From assembly GCA_039707465.1 (NCBI GenBank), contig CM077647.1, positions 49,989,110 through 50,053,109 on the forward strand: 64,000 nucleotides of DNA, in the 5' to 3' direction. The DNA is from Rhabdophis nuchalis (taxonomy: Eukaryota; Chordata; Lepidosauria; Squamata; Natricidae). The notes beneath the pieces were generated by a model. It saw nothing but the letters and a program-made list of their open reading frames with translations, had not been told where the DNA came from and did not search any database. The position numbers and the translations under genes were made by a program. Below, in pieces: positions 25,168 through 37,110 of the stretch (its first letter is position 1; every line of letters begins with the position of its first letter).

Positions 25168-25772
25168 TGGTTCTTTACTTTACTTACTTTATTCATACTT
25201 TTATACCACCCTCTCTCCCAAATGGGACTCAGGGCGGTGCACAGGAATAAAAATAAAATATAAATAAACAGACAACAAGTAAGTTTAAAATTAAATTAAA
25301 TGAATTTGACCTGTGCTAAAACTTAATTTATAAACCCAGCTAAAAATTCAATAATAAACATAATTATGCCAGGCTGGCCACATGGAAGAAGTGTGTTTTA
25401 AGTGCTCGACGGAACAGGCAAGGTCTGTGATTGTGCGGAGGTCGGGGGCAGGTCGTTCCAGAGGGCTGGGCCAGCCACAGAGAAGGCTCTTCCCCTGGGG
25501 GCCGCCAGCCGGCACTGTCTGGCAGATGGCACCCTGAGGAGGCCCACCCTGTGGGCGCGGACAGGCCAGGTGGAAATATGTGGCAGGAGGCGGTCCTGCA
25601 AGTAGCCAGGTCCTATGCCATGGAGCACTTTAAAGATGGTCACTAAGACCTTGAAGCGCACCCGGAAAGCCACAGGCAGCCAGTGCAGCTCGCGCAGGAG
25701 AGGTGTTATATGGGAGTATCTAGAGACTCCCAAAATCCCCCGCGCGGCTGCATTCTGCACTAACTGAAGCCT
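25168..25772 (-). mobile_element. 5'-truncated L2 LINE (C-terminal RT and 3' UTR)
   Basis: Reverse-strand L2. The 3' end near 25168 is followed by the GC-rich block, the UTR, and an open frame at 25398-25760 that reads 'NAAARGILGVSRYSHITPLL', 'ELHWLPVAFRVRFKVLVTIF' and 'GPALWNDLPP'. The last part is frameshifted. It is more diverged from the consensus than the 26-30 kb copy ('GVSRYSHI' in place of 'GVTRYSHV'), so it is an older or separate subfamily. It abuts a Tigger-like fragment. Confidence 0.9.
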
Positions 25773-26100
25773 CCTTGATTTACAACCATTGATTTAGTGA
25801 TTTTTCAAAATTACAATGGCACTGAAAAAAGTGACTTATGACTGTTTTTCCCATTTATGATCATTGCAACATCTCCATGGTCACATGATCAAAATTCGGA
25901 CTATTGGCAATTGGTTCAATTTATGATGGTTGCACTGTCCCAGGGTTACATGATCATCTTTTGCAACCTTTTGACAAGCAAAGTCATTGGGAAACAAGTG
26001 CAATGATTCTCCCAACAAGTGTGGCAGGAAAGGTCATAAAATAAGGCAAAACTCACTTTAAAAATACCTTGCTTAGCAATAGTAATTTTGGGCTCTATTG
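25771..26100 (+). mobile_element. Tigger-like miniature element, ends missing
   Basis: Same family and orientation as 20069-20483. It shares 'GATTTACAACCATT'-type start, 'CATGGTCACATGA', 'TTTGACAAGCAAAGTCATTG' and 'GGCAAAACTCACTT'. The left terminal bases are cut by the L2 at 25772 and the right end is lost at the L2 beginning 26101. It is sandwiched between two reverse-strand L2 copies. Confidence 0.8.
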
Positions 26101-26324
26101 TATTTATTTATTATTTATTTTATTAGATTTCTAGACTGCCCCCTCTCCCCGAAGGGACTCAGGTGGTGTACAGGTAAAAATTAAAACTACTAAAACCATA
26201 ACAATACATACAAAGTTAAAATCAAATTAAATAGTCTTCTGTACAAATTTATAAAAGTTAAAACTAAACCCATAAAACCAAATAAAATAATTTAAAATTA
26301 CAGACTGGGGTGAGCAGCATGAAG

Positions 26325-29300
26325 TTATGCCAAGCCGGCTAGATGGAACAAGTGAGTTTTCAGTTTCTGGCGGAAGGAGTGGATGTCCGTGGTCGTTCTG
26401 ATATCAGGGGGAAGGTCATTCCAAAGGGTTGGGACCATCACAGAGAAGGCTCTTCCCCTGGGTGTCGCCCGCTGGCATTGCCTAGTGGACGGCACCCGGA
26501 GAAGTCCCTCTCTGTGAGAGCGAATCGGCCGAAGGGATGTATGGGGCAGAATACGATCCCGCAAATAACTAGGTCCTGTGCCATGGAACGCTTTAAAGAT
26601 GATGACCAACACCTTGAAACGCACCCGAAAGGTCACAGGCAGCCAGTGCAGCCTGCGCAGGAGCGGTGTTACATGGGAGTATCTGGTAACTCCCAGAACT
26701 GCCTGAGCGGCCGCATTTTGGACCAGCTGCAGCCTTCGGGTGCATCTCAAAGGGTGCCCCATGTAGAGAGCGTTACAGTAGTCTAGACGGGACGTCACAA
26801 GCACATGAGTGACTGTGCGAAGGGCGTCCCGGTCCAATAAGGGACACAACTGGCGCACCAGGCGAACCTGGTGGAACGCCCCCCTGGCCACGGCTGTCAC
26901 ATGGTCCTCCATTGACAGCCGGGCATCTAGGAGGACGCCCAAGTTGCGTGCCTGATCCACGGGGGCCAGGTGTTCGCCCCCAATGGCCAGTGATGGAGTC
27001 AACTGGTTGAACCGGGGTGCTGGTAGCCACAGCCATTCAGTCTTGGACGGGTTGAGCTTGAGTCTGTTCCTTCCCATCCAGATCCGTATGGCTTCCAGAC
27101 ACCGGGACATCACTTTGATGGCATCGTTGCGGTGGTTTGGGGTAGAGATATATAGCTGAGTATCATCAGCATACAGATGGTAATCTACCCCAAAACCACG
27201 GATGATCTCGCCCAGCAGCTTCATATATGCATTGAACAGGAGAGGCGAGAGGACCGACCCCTGAGGCACCCCACAAGTGAGAGGCCTCAAGATCGACCTC
27301 TGCCCCCCTGCCAATACAAATTGCGACCGACCGGAGAGGTAGGAGGAGAACCACCACAAAACGGTGCCCCTCACCCCCAACCCCTCCAGTCAATGCAATA
27401 GGATACCATGGTCGATGGTATCAAAAGCCGCCGAGTGGTCTAATAGGACCAGGATGGAAGAACAACCCCCATTTCTGGCCCTCCAGAGATCATCCACCAA
27501 CGCGACCAATGCCGTCTCCGTGCTGTGACCGGGCCGGAAGCCGGACTGGCGCGGGTCCAGATAATCAATTTCCTCCAGGTGACGTGGAAACTGTTGTGCC
27601 ACCACACTCTCTACAACCGCCAAAAAGTGAAGGTTGGAGACCGGACGATAATTTACTAACAATGCTGGATCCAGGGAAGGCTTCTTGAGGAGAGGCCTCA
27701 CCACCGCCTCTTTCAAGATGGTAGGCAAGAACCCCTCACTCAAGGAAGCATTCACTATTTCCTGGAGCCAGCCTCGTGAAACCTCCCAGGATGCCAGTAC
27801 AAGCCAGGAGGGACACGGGTCCAATAAACATGTGGTGGCTCTCAGTCGCCCACGCAACCTGTCCATATCATCGGAAGTAACAGAGTCAAACTCCTCCCAG
27901 AATGGTATCTCAAGACCCGCCTCCGACATCCCCTCCAGACTACTTCCAGTGGAGACCAACTCGCTCCGAATCTGAGCGATTTTGTCCTGCAGATACTCCC
28001 CAAATTCCTCTACTCTGCCCTGTAGAGGGGCTTCCCGCGGCCTCTGTTGAAGGAGGGAGCGGGTTACCCCAAACAGGGCGGCAGGGCGGTTATCTGCGGA
28101 CGCAATAAGAGTGGCACAATACTGACGCTTGGCCACTCTTAACGCCACAAGGTAAGTCCTCAAATGGGCTCTCACCTGTGTTCGGTCCGATTCAGAGCGT
28201 GTGGATCTCCACCTCCTCTCTAGGCATCTCTTGTGGCACTTCATCACCCTCAACTCCTCGGAAAACCAAGGAGCCTGGGTGGTTCGCTGCCGCAAGAGAG
28301 GCCGCAAAGGCGCAACCCGGTCCAAGGCCCCAGTGGCCGCACTATTCCATGCAGCCACTAGATCCTCCATCCAGGCGCGGTTCAGGGCTACAGGTAGTGG
28401 CCCAAGCTCCGTCTGGAACCTTTCAGGTTCCATCAGGCGCCTGGGGCAGAACCATCTTGGAAATTCTGGTTCCGCCTCCCCGCAGTGGGGTGTAGCGGTT
28501 GGAAAGTCGAGCTGGAGAAGTGAGTGATCTGACCATGACAGGGGTATGATGGCTAAATCCCCTACTCCCAGATCACTCCTCCACTGCCCAGAGACAAAAA
28601 TGAGATCCAGTGTGTGTCCTCCTTCGTGTGTGGGGCCCTGAATTACTTGGGTCAGGTCCATGGCCGTCATGGAGGCCATGAACTCCCGAGCTTCCTCGGA
28701 TGTCTCACCTACCGATGGCAAGTTAAAGTCCCCTATGACTAACAGTCGGCGATCACCTCGAGGAGCTTGGGCAGGGCTGCTGATACATAGCGGGGAGCCA
28801 GGTACACAATCAGCACGCCCAGCTGCCTCCCTGGGCCCCACTTCACACAGAGGGACTTACAACCGGTTATCTGTGGCACAGTGGTCTCTCTTGGCTCAAG
28901 ACCTTCCCTCACAATGACCGCCACCCCTCCACCCCTACCTAGGGCCCGTGACTGATGAAATGCGCGGTAACCTGGCGGGCACATTTCCATAAGAGGAAGT
29001 CCTCCCTCGTGGCCCAACCAGGTCTCCGTAATTCCCACCAGGTCCGGCTCCCCCTCCAACACAAGGTCGTTAATGAGGGGGGCTTTGTTGACAACGGACC
29101 TGGCATTGCGTAACATCAGTCTCAAGCCCTGGCTCTGTGAACCCTGACCACCTAGATTGCGGGGGTTGGGACATGTGACCGCCCGTATCCATCGGCCACG
29201 TTCTCCCAACCAGTGATGAGATCTTTGTCTACCATTGCACCTACCCCTCCCCACGACCATTTGAATGGAAAGACCCTCTTCTGGAGCGTCCCTGCTCCCC

Positions 29301-29419
29301 CTCTTCTTAACGGACCCACTCACTTCCTTATTAACTCTGCCCGCCGGCTTGGCACTGGTCCCGCCCCCAGCCTGACTAATCCCTCCCCCCTCCCTGGGAC
29401 CCCCTAAAATACGAATCAT
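26325..29419 (-). pseudogene. L2 LINE endonuclease-reverse transcriptase, lightly damaged
   Basis: An APE-type endonuclease nicks the target and the reverse transcriptase copies LINE RNA there. The endonuclease starts around '[16 protein letters not shown]' with catalytic Glu in 'GITETWLG' (28739-29419), continues with 'LLVIGDFNLPS' and ends with 'SWSDHSLL' (27390-28841). The RT shows 'VVRPLLKKPSLDP', 'NYRPVSNLHF', 'SGFRPGHSTETALVALVDDL', 'AAFDTIDHG', 'CGVPQGSVLSPLLFN' and catalytic 'YADDTQLY', then 'SRLDYCNALY', 'LHWLPV' and 'WNDLPPDI'. Two lesions break it: near 28755 a 22-nt segment present in the copies at 45080 and 46265 is missing, shifting frame; at 27390-27392 a TGA replaces the CGA Arg codon kept at 47292-47294. 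Downstream coding stays in frame to 26325. Confidence 0.93.
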
Positions 29420-30462
29420 AAATTTGAATAAAAGCCCCCTGAGACTGCTGGATTAATTAATCCCTCATCAAGGTGGGCCCTCGTAAGAGCGGAGGGCCAA
29501 ACCTGCGAGAGGGGGGACTCCGCAGTAGGAGAAGGTCTTCCCTTGAGTATGTAACGGGTCAAATTAATTGCAGGGCATCAATTGGTTTCAAGGGATGATT
29601 AAAAGGGTGTTAAAATAGATGTTAAAATAGATGTTATAATTAATTTCCAATAAGCGTATGGTCCAGCTCACAGAAGTTAGAGTCTTGGGTAATAGAATAG
29701 TCCATATAAGGTGCAATGTCTCAGGTATGGCCATAGAAAGTCCAGTCCGGCATCTCTCCAGCCTCAGCCCTCAGCCTAAGGTGTTAATTTGTCGACGCCC
29801 CACTTTCATCGATCTCCTGGCCCCCTTATCGGGTCTTGGCTTAAGCGGCTGGATCTAAGGGCGGCAGGGAGTGGGCCTCGGCCTGGATCCTCTTAGGCCT
29901 TGGCCCTGCTGTTATACGGCCTCCCGGCCTCGCGGCTGCCCAGCCTCAGGTACCTCCACTCACCCAGCGCGATCTCCCGGCGGAATCCTCCGACCAAGGG
30001 ACCCGGTCTAGATCATCTCGGCCGCAGCCCTGCTATTTTCGGGCCTCGGTCATCTAAGGCCTCGGCCCAGTTCTTATTAGACCTCCCGGCCTCGGCGTCC
30101 CGACCTCCAGCACTCCGCTCTGCATCCTTTCCGGCCTACCCGGCCTCCAGTGCTCCTGGCCCCAGCCTCCCAGCCTCCACGCTCCGCTCTCCGTTCTCCC
30201 GGCCTCCGGCGCTCCCAGCCTCGGCATCTCGGCCTCCAGCGCTCCGCTCTTCCCGGCCTCTCGGCCTCCGGCGCTCCTGGCCTCCAGCGCTCCTCTCAGC
30301 TCTTCCCGGCCTCCGGCGCTCCCGGTCTCGGTATCCCGGCCTCCAGCGCTCCGCACACCATTCTGCCTGGCCTCCGGCGCTCCGCTCACTCCCACGCGAT
30401 CTTCAGCGCCGCCCGACATCCAGGCTGACGCCCGGCACCTCCAGCTGGCCGGCACCTTCCAA
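29420..30462 (-). promoter_or_regulatory. L2 5' leader with GC-rich repetitive block
   Basis: This is the upstream region of the near full-length L2. The distal half (about 29890-30455) is extremely GC-rich and built from irregular repeats of 'GGCCTCCGGCGCTCC' and 'GGCCTCCAGCGCTCC' (plus-strand reading), at least eight times. The proximal half holds 'CCCCTCTCGCAGG', also found in the 5' leaders at 44300 and 45480. LINE leaders usually carry an internal Pol II promoter, and the CpG density fits that role. The GC-rich block is absent from the other L2 heads here. Frames of 92-211 codons across it are compositional artefacts. Confidence 0.7.
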
Positions 30463-31137
30463 TGTAGTATCTTTATTGTTTATCCATTTTTTTTCTAATG
30501 ATACCACTGCTATTCAAAACTGTCTAATAGAATAACATACACACAAAGCAGATAAATCTGTGCATAAGGCAAATAAAAAGCCAAACCACACATGACTTCA
30601 TTGTATTTTTGGGTAAACTTTTTTTGTAATTAACCATGGAAACCAGAGCTCCCCAAAGCCTTGATCTACAATGTGCTCTTGGTCTGCACTAAAAGTTGCC
30701 TACTGTATTATAAGAAGAATCTCCACTATGAATAAACATAAACTGTACTCAAATTATAGCTACCATTTATTGTTTATTATAGGCTTGTGTGATGTTTCAA
30801 AGGGGTGTTCCAAAAGAGAAGAAAAATAGCTTCCGATCGTCTTGCTTCTAAGAACTCATCCACAGCTTTGATTAGCCCTTGCAGAAGCTGAAATAAGCTT
30901 CTGTTCATGCTCAAAATCTCTTTGGATCATTACAGAAGCCAGTTGAGGTTGAGGTTTTGCAGCCAAGCAAGACAAATCACATCAAATTGTTACAGGAATA
31001 TTTCCATTTTATATATTCCTCCTCTTTATTAGTTTCTCTGGACCAGATTAGTAATATTTCTGATCTCTCTTGTAGATTCACTAAGCAGAATTAGTTACCA
31101 TTAGGCAGGTAAAACTGCAGAATTTCATTCATGGGAT
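30463..31137. other. Unique AT-rich DNA, nothing recognised
   Basis: No gene or repeat recognised between the L2 leader and the hAT element. Confidence 0.55.
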
Positions 31138-31413
31138 CAGAGGTGGTATTCAGCAGGTTCTGGCCAGTTCTGGAGAACCAGTAGTGAAAATTTTGAGTAG
31201 TTCAGAGAACAGGTAAATACCACCTCTTACAAGCCCTTCTCCCCTCTATTCTCTGTCTCCCAAGTTCCAGCTGATCTGGCGGAAATGGGAATTTTGCAGT
31301 AACCTTCCCCTGGAGTGGCCTGGGAATGAAGATTTTAAAGTATCCTTCCCCTGCCACGCCCACCAAGCCATGCCCACACAACTGGTAGTAAACATTTTTG
31401 AATCCCACCACTG
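31138..31413 (+). mobile_element. hAT-type miniature element with perfect 8-bp target duplication
   Basis: The left end is 'CAGAGGTGGTATTCAGCAGG' and the right end is 'GAATCCCACCACTG'. CATGGGAT occurs at 31130-31137 and 31414-31421 without mismatch. The interior has 'TCTGGAGAACCAGTAGTGAA' and 'CCATGCCCACACAACTGGTA'. No transposase is present. It is a family member with 21962-22246. Confidence 0.93.
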
Positions 31414-31421
31414 CATGGGAT

Positions 31422-33046
31422 ATTCTGGAATATGCCATTTAATGATACTTTGCCATATATTCCAACTTTCTCATCAGAAAAAGAGTTAACACTTAGGGGT
31501 AAAATACAGAATAGCCAGAATGTGATTTGATTGGTAGCATGAAGTGCTTTCCTTCTTAAAGTCTAAGTGACAAGATGTCTTTCTCCTCTGGAAACTCTGA
31601 GATGTTTATGGGTGGGCTGACAAATCATGGCAGATCCATTTAAATCTTTGGATCAATCTGAAAACTCTTTATAAATCACACTGTTCGGTGCTACTAATGT
31701 TTTTGAAATGAAAGAAAAGAGAATCAGAAAATTAAGTATTAGGTTCTTGACACTGCCTGTCAATGTGTTTTAGGTGAGATTGTAGTAAATAATCCAAAGC
31801 AGTCAGCTGTAGATTTTTTTAGCATTCTTTTCTGAGCAACCTGAGGAAAACAGTGATTTCCTCCTTGATTTTTAGAACCAGTGATTAAACTGCCCCGCAT
31901 TGCTGGGTTGTACCAATTAAAAATAACAACTGTCTATTTGGCAGTTCTTTAATGGAAACGAAATTCACTTGAAAGTGTATATCATGCCAATACATATATC
32001 ATATGGTACACAATTAAGATAATTTTAAAAGGACAGTACTTGTATAAGTTCATATTCCCTTGCTGCAGCTCAATGAGGAACATCAATTTTATTAATTAAG
32101 AATTTTTAAGCTCTGCAAATTTATAGCACAATTATGTTTTACTTTGCACACAGAAAGGCCTTTACCCTGCCACTACTATTAACGAAATGTCCCTTTATAT
32201 TATTTGCTGACTGTTTCAAAGGCCAGTGATGTTTTTTGGTTTTTTTGCAAAGAGCAACCATTTCTTCTTTGCCTACTGTACATCAACTATTTGTCAGCAA
32301 AACATTACATTGAGGATTTCTGACTTAATTTTTTTTAAAGAAAAGCCAATTCATCAGGTAGAAATAGAATGTTGTTCACTGTCTCAAGTGAACAAATGGC
32401 TGTAAACACTGCCAGAGACAAATGGCTGTAAAAATTTAAAATCAATCATTAACAGATTAGCTCTTAGTACAAAGTAAATAGCAATCAGTTTATTAGGCAT
32501 CAGGCAGTGGGAGATAAAGGGGAAGAGTTATTGAAAATGAGGATGTTTTCTGTGGCTATGCTGATGGAGCAGAACAGGAAAAGGATGTATTTTGTTGCTC
32601 TAATTATGAATGGAAAACAAGCACGTGGGCTAGATGATTCAAGTCTCTGCCTGAACAGAAGGCTGCACAAGTTATATTTCAGTATACTGCTTGCTCTATT
32701 TTAATCATCTCTGATATTTTCTCCATGTTTCTTTTCCACTGTAGGGCTCAGTCCTGCATTTGCTAACTACCCCAAATTGTCCAAAAGACTGCTGGAAGGA
32801 TTTTTGCTCCAATGGAAAATGTAAGACATTTACTAATTGACAGGAAGTGGAAATGGTTCCAAGCTGAAATTGGGGAATCTAACAGATCATGTCTGCATCA
32901 CATTGTTTTGAAGAAATGTAACCTGTTAAAATTCCTATTGGTTTTCCATACGTAAACCTTTCTCATAAAGGACAATGTTTATTGCTCAGGGATGAAATGA
33001 GGAATTGTTAGTGCTCTGTGAGCTTGATTGTTTTCTTATAGATGTT
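31422..33046. other. Unique AT-rich DNA, nothing recognised
   Basis: No gene or repeat family recognised. The 65-codon frame at 32507-32704 has no domain. Confidence 0.55.
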
Positions 33047-35935
33047 TCATTCACAATCTGGTTTTGGAGGGGGGGACGGACCTGGCGGGTATTACGGAGA
33101 CCTGGCTGGGCCAAGAGGGGGGGTGCCCCTCGTTGAAATGTGCCCACCGGGTTACTGTGCATTTCATCAGCCACGAACCCAGGGTCGGGATGGGGGGTGG
33201 CAGTTGTCATAAAGGAGGGTCTGGACCCGAGGGAGACCACTGTGCCGCAGACAGCCGGCTATGAGTCTCTATGTGTGAAGTGGGGTCATGGGAGGCAGTT
33301 GGGCTTGCTGATTGTGTACCTGGCTCCCCGCTGCGTATCAGCAGCCCTACCCGAGCTTCTCAATGTGATAGTCGAGATGGCAGTTGACACCCCCAGGCTG
33401 TTAGTCATGGGGGATTTCAACCTGCCATTGATAGGCAAGGCATCTGAGACGGCACGGGAGTTCATGGCCTCCATGATGGCCATGAACCTGACCCAGTTAG
33501 TTCATGACCCCACCCACACTGGAGGGCACACGCTGGACTTAGTTTTTGCCTCCAGCCAGTGGCTGAGTGATCTTGGTTTAGGGGAAATAGCCGTTGAACC
33601 CCTGTCATGGTCAGATCACTCTCTCCTTCGGCTAGGCTTTCCAACCGCTACATCCCACCGTGGGGAGGCGGAAGCGGAAGCGGTGAGATGGTTGCGCCCC
33701 AGGCGCCTGATGGACCCTGTGAGGTTCCAGATAGAGCTTGGGGCAATACCTGAGACCCTGACCCGCGACTCGACTGAGACCTAGTGGCCGCTTGGAATAG
33801 TGCGGCCACGGGGGCCCTGGACTGGGTCGTGCCTTTGCGGCCACTCACCCGGCACCAAACCACCTTGGCCCCTTAGTTTTCTGAGGAGCTGAGGGTGATG
33901 AAACATCGGAAGAGATGCCTAGAGAGCGGTTGGAGGGCCACCCGCTCCGAGTCTGACTGGACACTGGTAAGGTCACATTTGAAGACCTACCTAGTGGCGA
34001 TAAAAGTGGCAAAACGTAATTATTTCTCTGCTCTTATCGCATCTGCAGATAACCGCCCTGCTGGGTGACCTGCTCTCTCCTTCACCAGAGGGCACAGGAT
34101 GCCCCCTTGCAGGGTCGTGCGGAGGAATTTGGGTGTTATCTGCATGATAAAACCGATCAGATCCGGGACGGGTTGGCCTCCGATTAGACTAATTCAGACG
34201 GGCTGACGGAGGCAGGTCTTGAGTCTGTTATCTGGGAAGAGTTCGATCCTGTGACTCCTGAGGACATGGACAGGATGCTGGGGCAGCTGAACACCACCAC
34301 ATGTTTATTGGACCTGTGTCCCTCCTGGTTGGTACTGGCCTCCCGGGAGGTTACACGAGGCTGGCTCCAGGGAATTGTTAACACTTCTTTGAGTGAGGGG
34401 TTTCTGCTGGCCGCTTTGAAAGAGGTGGTGGTGAGGCCCCTCCTCAAGAAGCCCTCCCTGGACCCGGCTGTGTTGGCCAACTACCGTCAGAAGGTTGTTG
34501 AGAGTGTGGTGGCACGACAACTCCCTCAGCACCTGGAGGAAATTGATTATCTGGACCCACGCCAGTCCAGCTTCCGGCCTGGGCACAGCACAGAGACAGC
34601 ATTGGTCGCGTTGGTGGATGATATCTGGAGGGCTCGGGATAGGGGTTGTTCCTCTATCCTGGTCCTGTTAGATCTCTCAGCAGCTTTCGATACCATTGAC
34701 CATGGTATCAGGTTGCACCGGCTGGAGGGGCTGGGGGTGGGGGGCACCGTTTTATGGTGGTTCTCCTCCTACCTCTCCGACCGGTCGCAATTTGTGTTGG
34801 CAGGAGGGCAGAGGTCGACGTCGAGATGCCTCACTTGTGGGGTACCACAGGGGTCGGTCCTCTCGCCTCTCCTGTTCAACATTTATATTGAGCCGTTGGG
34901 TGAGATCATCCGTGGTTTCGGGGAAGAATTCCACCAGTACGCTGACGATACTCAGCTGTACATCTCTACCCTGGACTACCCCAACGATGCCATGGAATTG
35001 ATGTCCAGGTGTCTGGAGGCTGTGCGAGTCTGGATGGCTCCGACTCAACTCGTCCAAGACCGAGTGGCTGTGGCTTCCGGCGTCACGATATAGCCAGTTG
35101 GTGCCAGCTTTGGCTATTGGGGGTGAGTCATTGGCCCCCACAGAGAGGGCTTGCAACTTGGGCGTCCTCCTGGACTCTCGCCTGTCTCTAGAAGACCATA
35201 TGGCAGCCGTGGCCAGGGGGGCTTTTTATCAGGTCCACCTGATACGCCAGTTGCGCCACTTTCTGGATCATGATGCTTTACGCCCGGTCACTCAAGCCCT
35301 CGTCATCTCCCGCCTGGATGCTCTCTACATGGGCTTCCCTTGAAGTGCACCCGGAGGCTCCAGTTAGTTCAGAATGCGGGGGATACTGGGAGCCTCCAAA
35401 TGCTCCCACGTGACACGTCTCCTGCGCGAGCTGCACTGGCTGCCTGTGGCTTTCCGGGTGCGCTTCAAGGTACTAGTAACCACCTTTAAAGCGCTCCATG
35501 GCAAGGGACCTGGTTATCTTCAAGACCGCCTCCTACTACCAAATATCTCCCACCGACCAGTTCGGTCCCACAGAGAGGGCCTCCTCAGGGTGCCGTCGGC
35601 TAAATAATGTTGGCTGGTGACCCCCAGGGGGAGAGCCTTCTCTGTGGCAGCCCCTGCCCTCTGGAATGACCTACCCCCTGACCTATGGACGATCACCGAC
35701 CTACGCCTTTTCCGTCGGGCCCTGAAGACCCATTTATTTTGTGCTGCCGGCGTGTCGTAGTTTTTAAATTGATTTTAGTAGGGGGTTTTAATTTGGCAGG
35801 CCAATTTATTTAATTATATCTTAACATTTGATCTTAACTTTTATATTACTCATTTTTACTGTTGGCTGTACACCGCCCTGAGTCCCGAAAGGGAGATGGG
35901 GCGGTATATAAATGCAATAAATCTTAATCTTAATC
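33047..35935 (+). pseudogene. 5'-truncated L2 LINE with decayed endonuclease-RT
   Basis: Forward L2 beginning inside the endonuclease ('NLVLEGGTDLAGITETWLGQ') and ending after the 3' UTR with 'AAATGCAATAAATCTTAATC'. Endonuclease motifs 'LLVMGDFNLP' and 'SWSDHSLLRLGF' lie in 33140-33784, where a stop and frameshifts begin. RT motifs follow in 34251-35093: 'FRPGHSTETALVALVDDIW', 'LLDLSAAFDTIDHG', 'GVPQGSVLSPLLFN', 'YADDTQLYIS'. About 27 nt are missing at 34488, removing the 'PVSNLHFLA' segment. The C-terminus with 'LHWLPVAFRVRFKVLVTTF' lies at 35374-35607. It has more stops and frameshifts than the 26-30 kb copy, so it is older. It cannot encode an active protein. Confidence 0.92.
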
Positions 35936-36449
35936 ATTACCCAAACTTGGTAACATTATCATAATTAACATTGGTAACAAATGCTAGTAGGCTTTGCTGT
36001 CAATTTATATACTGGTGACTTGCTGTGTCAGTGATGGTGGGGGTGATCTTGATAAGTTATTTTGTTGTTGTTGGTTGGGCTACGTACTGTTGGCTTGTTT
36101 GGCAGTTCTTTGATTGAAGTGTTTGTTTACACCTTGATTGTTGATTGGATGTTAATCTTGGGAGTTAATCTTTGCTCATTTGACTATTGTTTGTTGGTGG
36201 TGAGATATTTTAGTTTTTTGTTCACTTTTTGCCTTTTTGATTGTCTTTTTTGTATGGCATGTAGATGTTGTTTATGTCAATCTTGGCTAATTCTGGACTC
36301 TAGAAGTAAAAAAGATTGTGATATCAAATGAAACCACAATTTCATTCTCATCCATAGTCATGCTTTTGATTCTTACTGTCATGGGAGGTTGATGGAGTAT
36401 TTGCTTCCCTCTATGAGGTGCTCAGTCTTTACTTTTAATTATTTTGTGA
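35936..36449. other. Unique DNA, nothing recognised
   Basis: A T/G-rich stretch; the 89-codon frame at 36062-36331 is low-complexity hydrophobic sequence with no domain. Confidence 0.5.
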
Positions 36450-37110
36450 TAATTAAGCTCCGGGTAATTGTAATGATATAATTGGACAGCATAGCCACAA
36501 ACCAATTAAAGTGATTCTAAACATCCTAAGTAAACCAAAATACCCAGAACCCCTGGAAGAAGAAAAAAAGGAATCTTCTACAATGTAATGTAAATAGCCA
36601 CTGTGTAGGACAAACAGGCAGAAGACTAATAATGCATCCATGAACACGAACTAACTCATTAATTTCACAACATATGGACAGAGTTACCCATAGTTTCAAC
36701 TGGGAAACTGGGACCATCCTAGATTAAGCCAAGTCCAAAAATGCTAGAGACTTCTTTTCTCTCTAACAAATTGGCCACCAATAGACACATGGACATAAGC
36801 AATTACATAAGCAATTGCATACTGCAAAAAAAGACAATCAGCAAGACGAAAAGGGAGGAAAAAACAAAACATCTCCCCACCAGCAATCAACAGCCAGATG
36901 GGCATAGATTAACACCAAGATTAACATCAGACAAATAGTCAAGAAGTGAACAATACCTCTAAAAGACAAATAATTGCCAAACAAGCCAAAGAAAAGCAGT
37001 CCAACCTCCTCCCCCCACAAAAACCGCATCAACCTACCAAGACTACTCCCAGCAACACTGAAAGGGCAAGCCACCAGAATATAAATTGTGAACAAACCTC
37101 ACTCCTCAGT
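36450..37110 (+). pseudogene. Penelope-like retroelement relic (GIY-YIG endonuclease end)
   Basis: Broken forward frames at about 36567-36830 resemble the C-terminal GIY-YIG endonuclease of Penelope-like elements: 'YVGQTGRRL' after a Cys/Val-rich start, 'HEHEL', 'HSFNWETG', an 'AKSK-ARDF' equivalent, then 'ATNRHMDI' matching the usual NSINRHIDL tail. Stops and frameshifts interrupt it. Downstream to about 37110 is A- and C-rich DNA that may be its 3' region; a 160-codon frame at 36946-37428 there shows no domain. The reverse transcriptase part is absent. These elements use a telomerase-like RT coupled to GIY-YIG. Confidence 0.68.

Larger units (their letters stand above)
26101..30462 (-). mobile_element. 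Near full-length L2 LINE
   Basis: A roughly 4.36-kb reverse-strand L2-clade LINE and the most complete one here. In element order it has a GC-rich 5' leader (30462 down to about 29420), one long endonuclease-reverse transcriptase frame (29419-26325), an AT-rich 3' UTR, the terminal GC-rich block near 26140-26160, and an A/T tail at 26101. Neighbouring fragments at 11662, 25168, 33047, 44138-48645 and 53283 are shorter copies of the same or close families. A target duplication is not certain; 'TCTATTGTATTTAT' beside the tail and 'TCTTTATTGTTTAT' beyond the leader are only similar. Two lesions keep it from being intact (see the coding entry). Confidence 0.92.

Noticed and set aside
26343..28917. 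Forward-strand frames of 60-147 codons across the reverse L2
   Set aside because: They are antisense shadows of the endonuclease-RT reading frame.
29900..30535. 211-codon Pro/Ser/Arg-rich frame
   Set aside because: It arises from the GC-rich repeats in the L2 leader; it lies antisense to the element and has overlapping frames on both strands.
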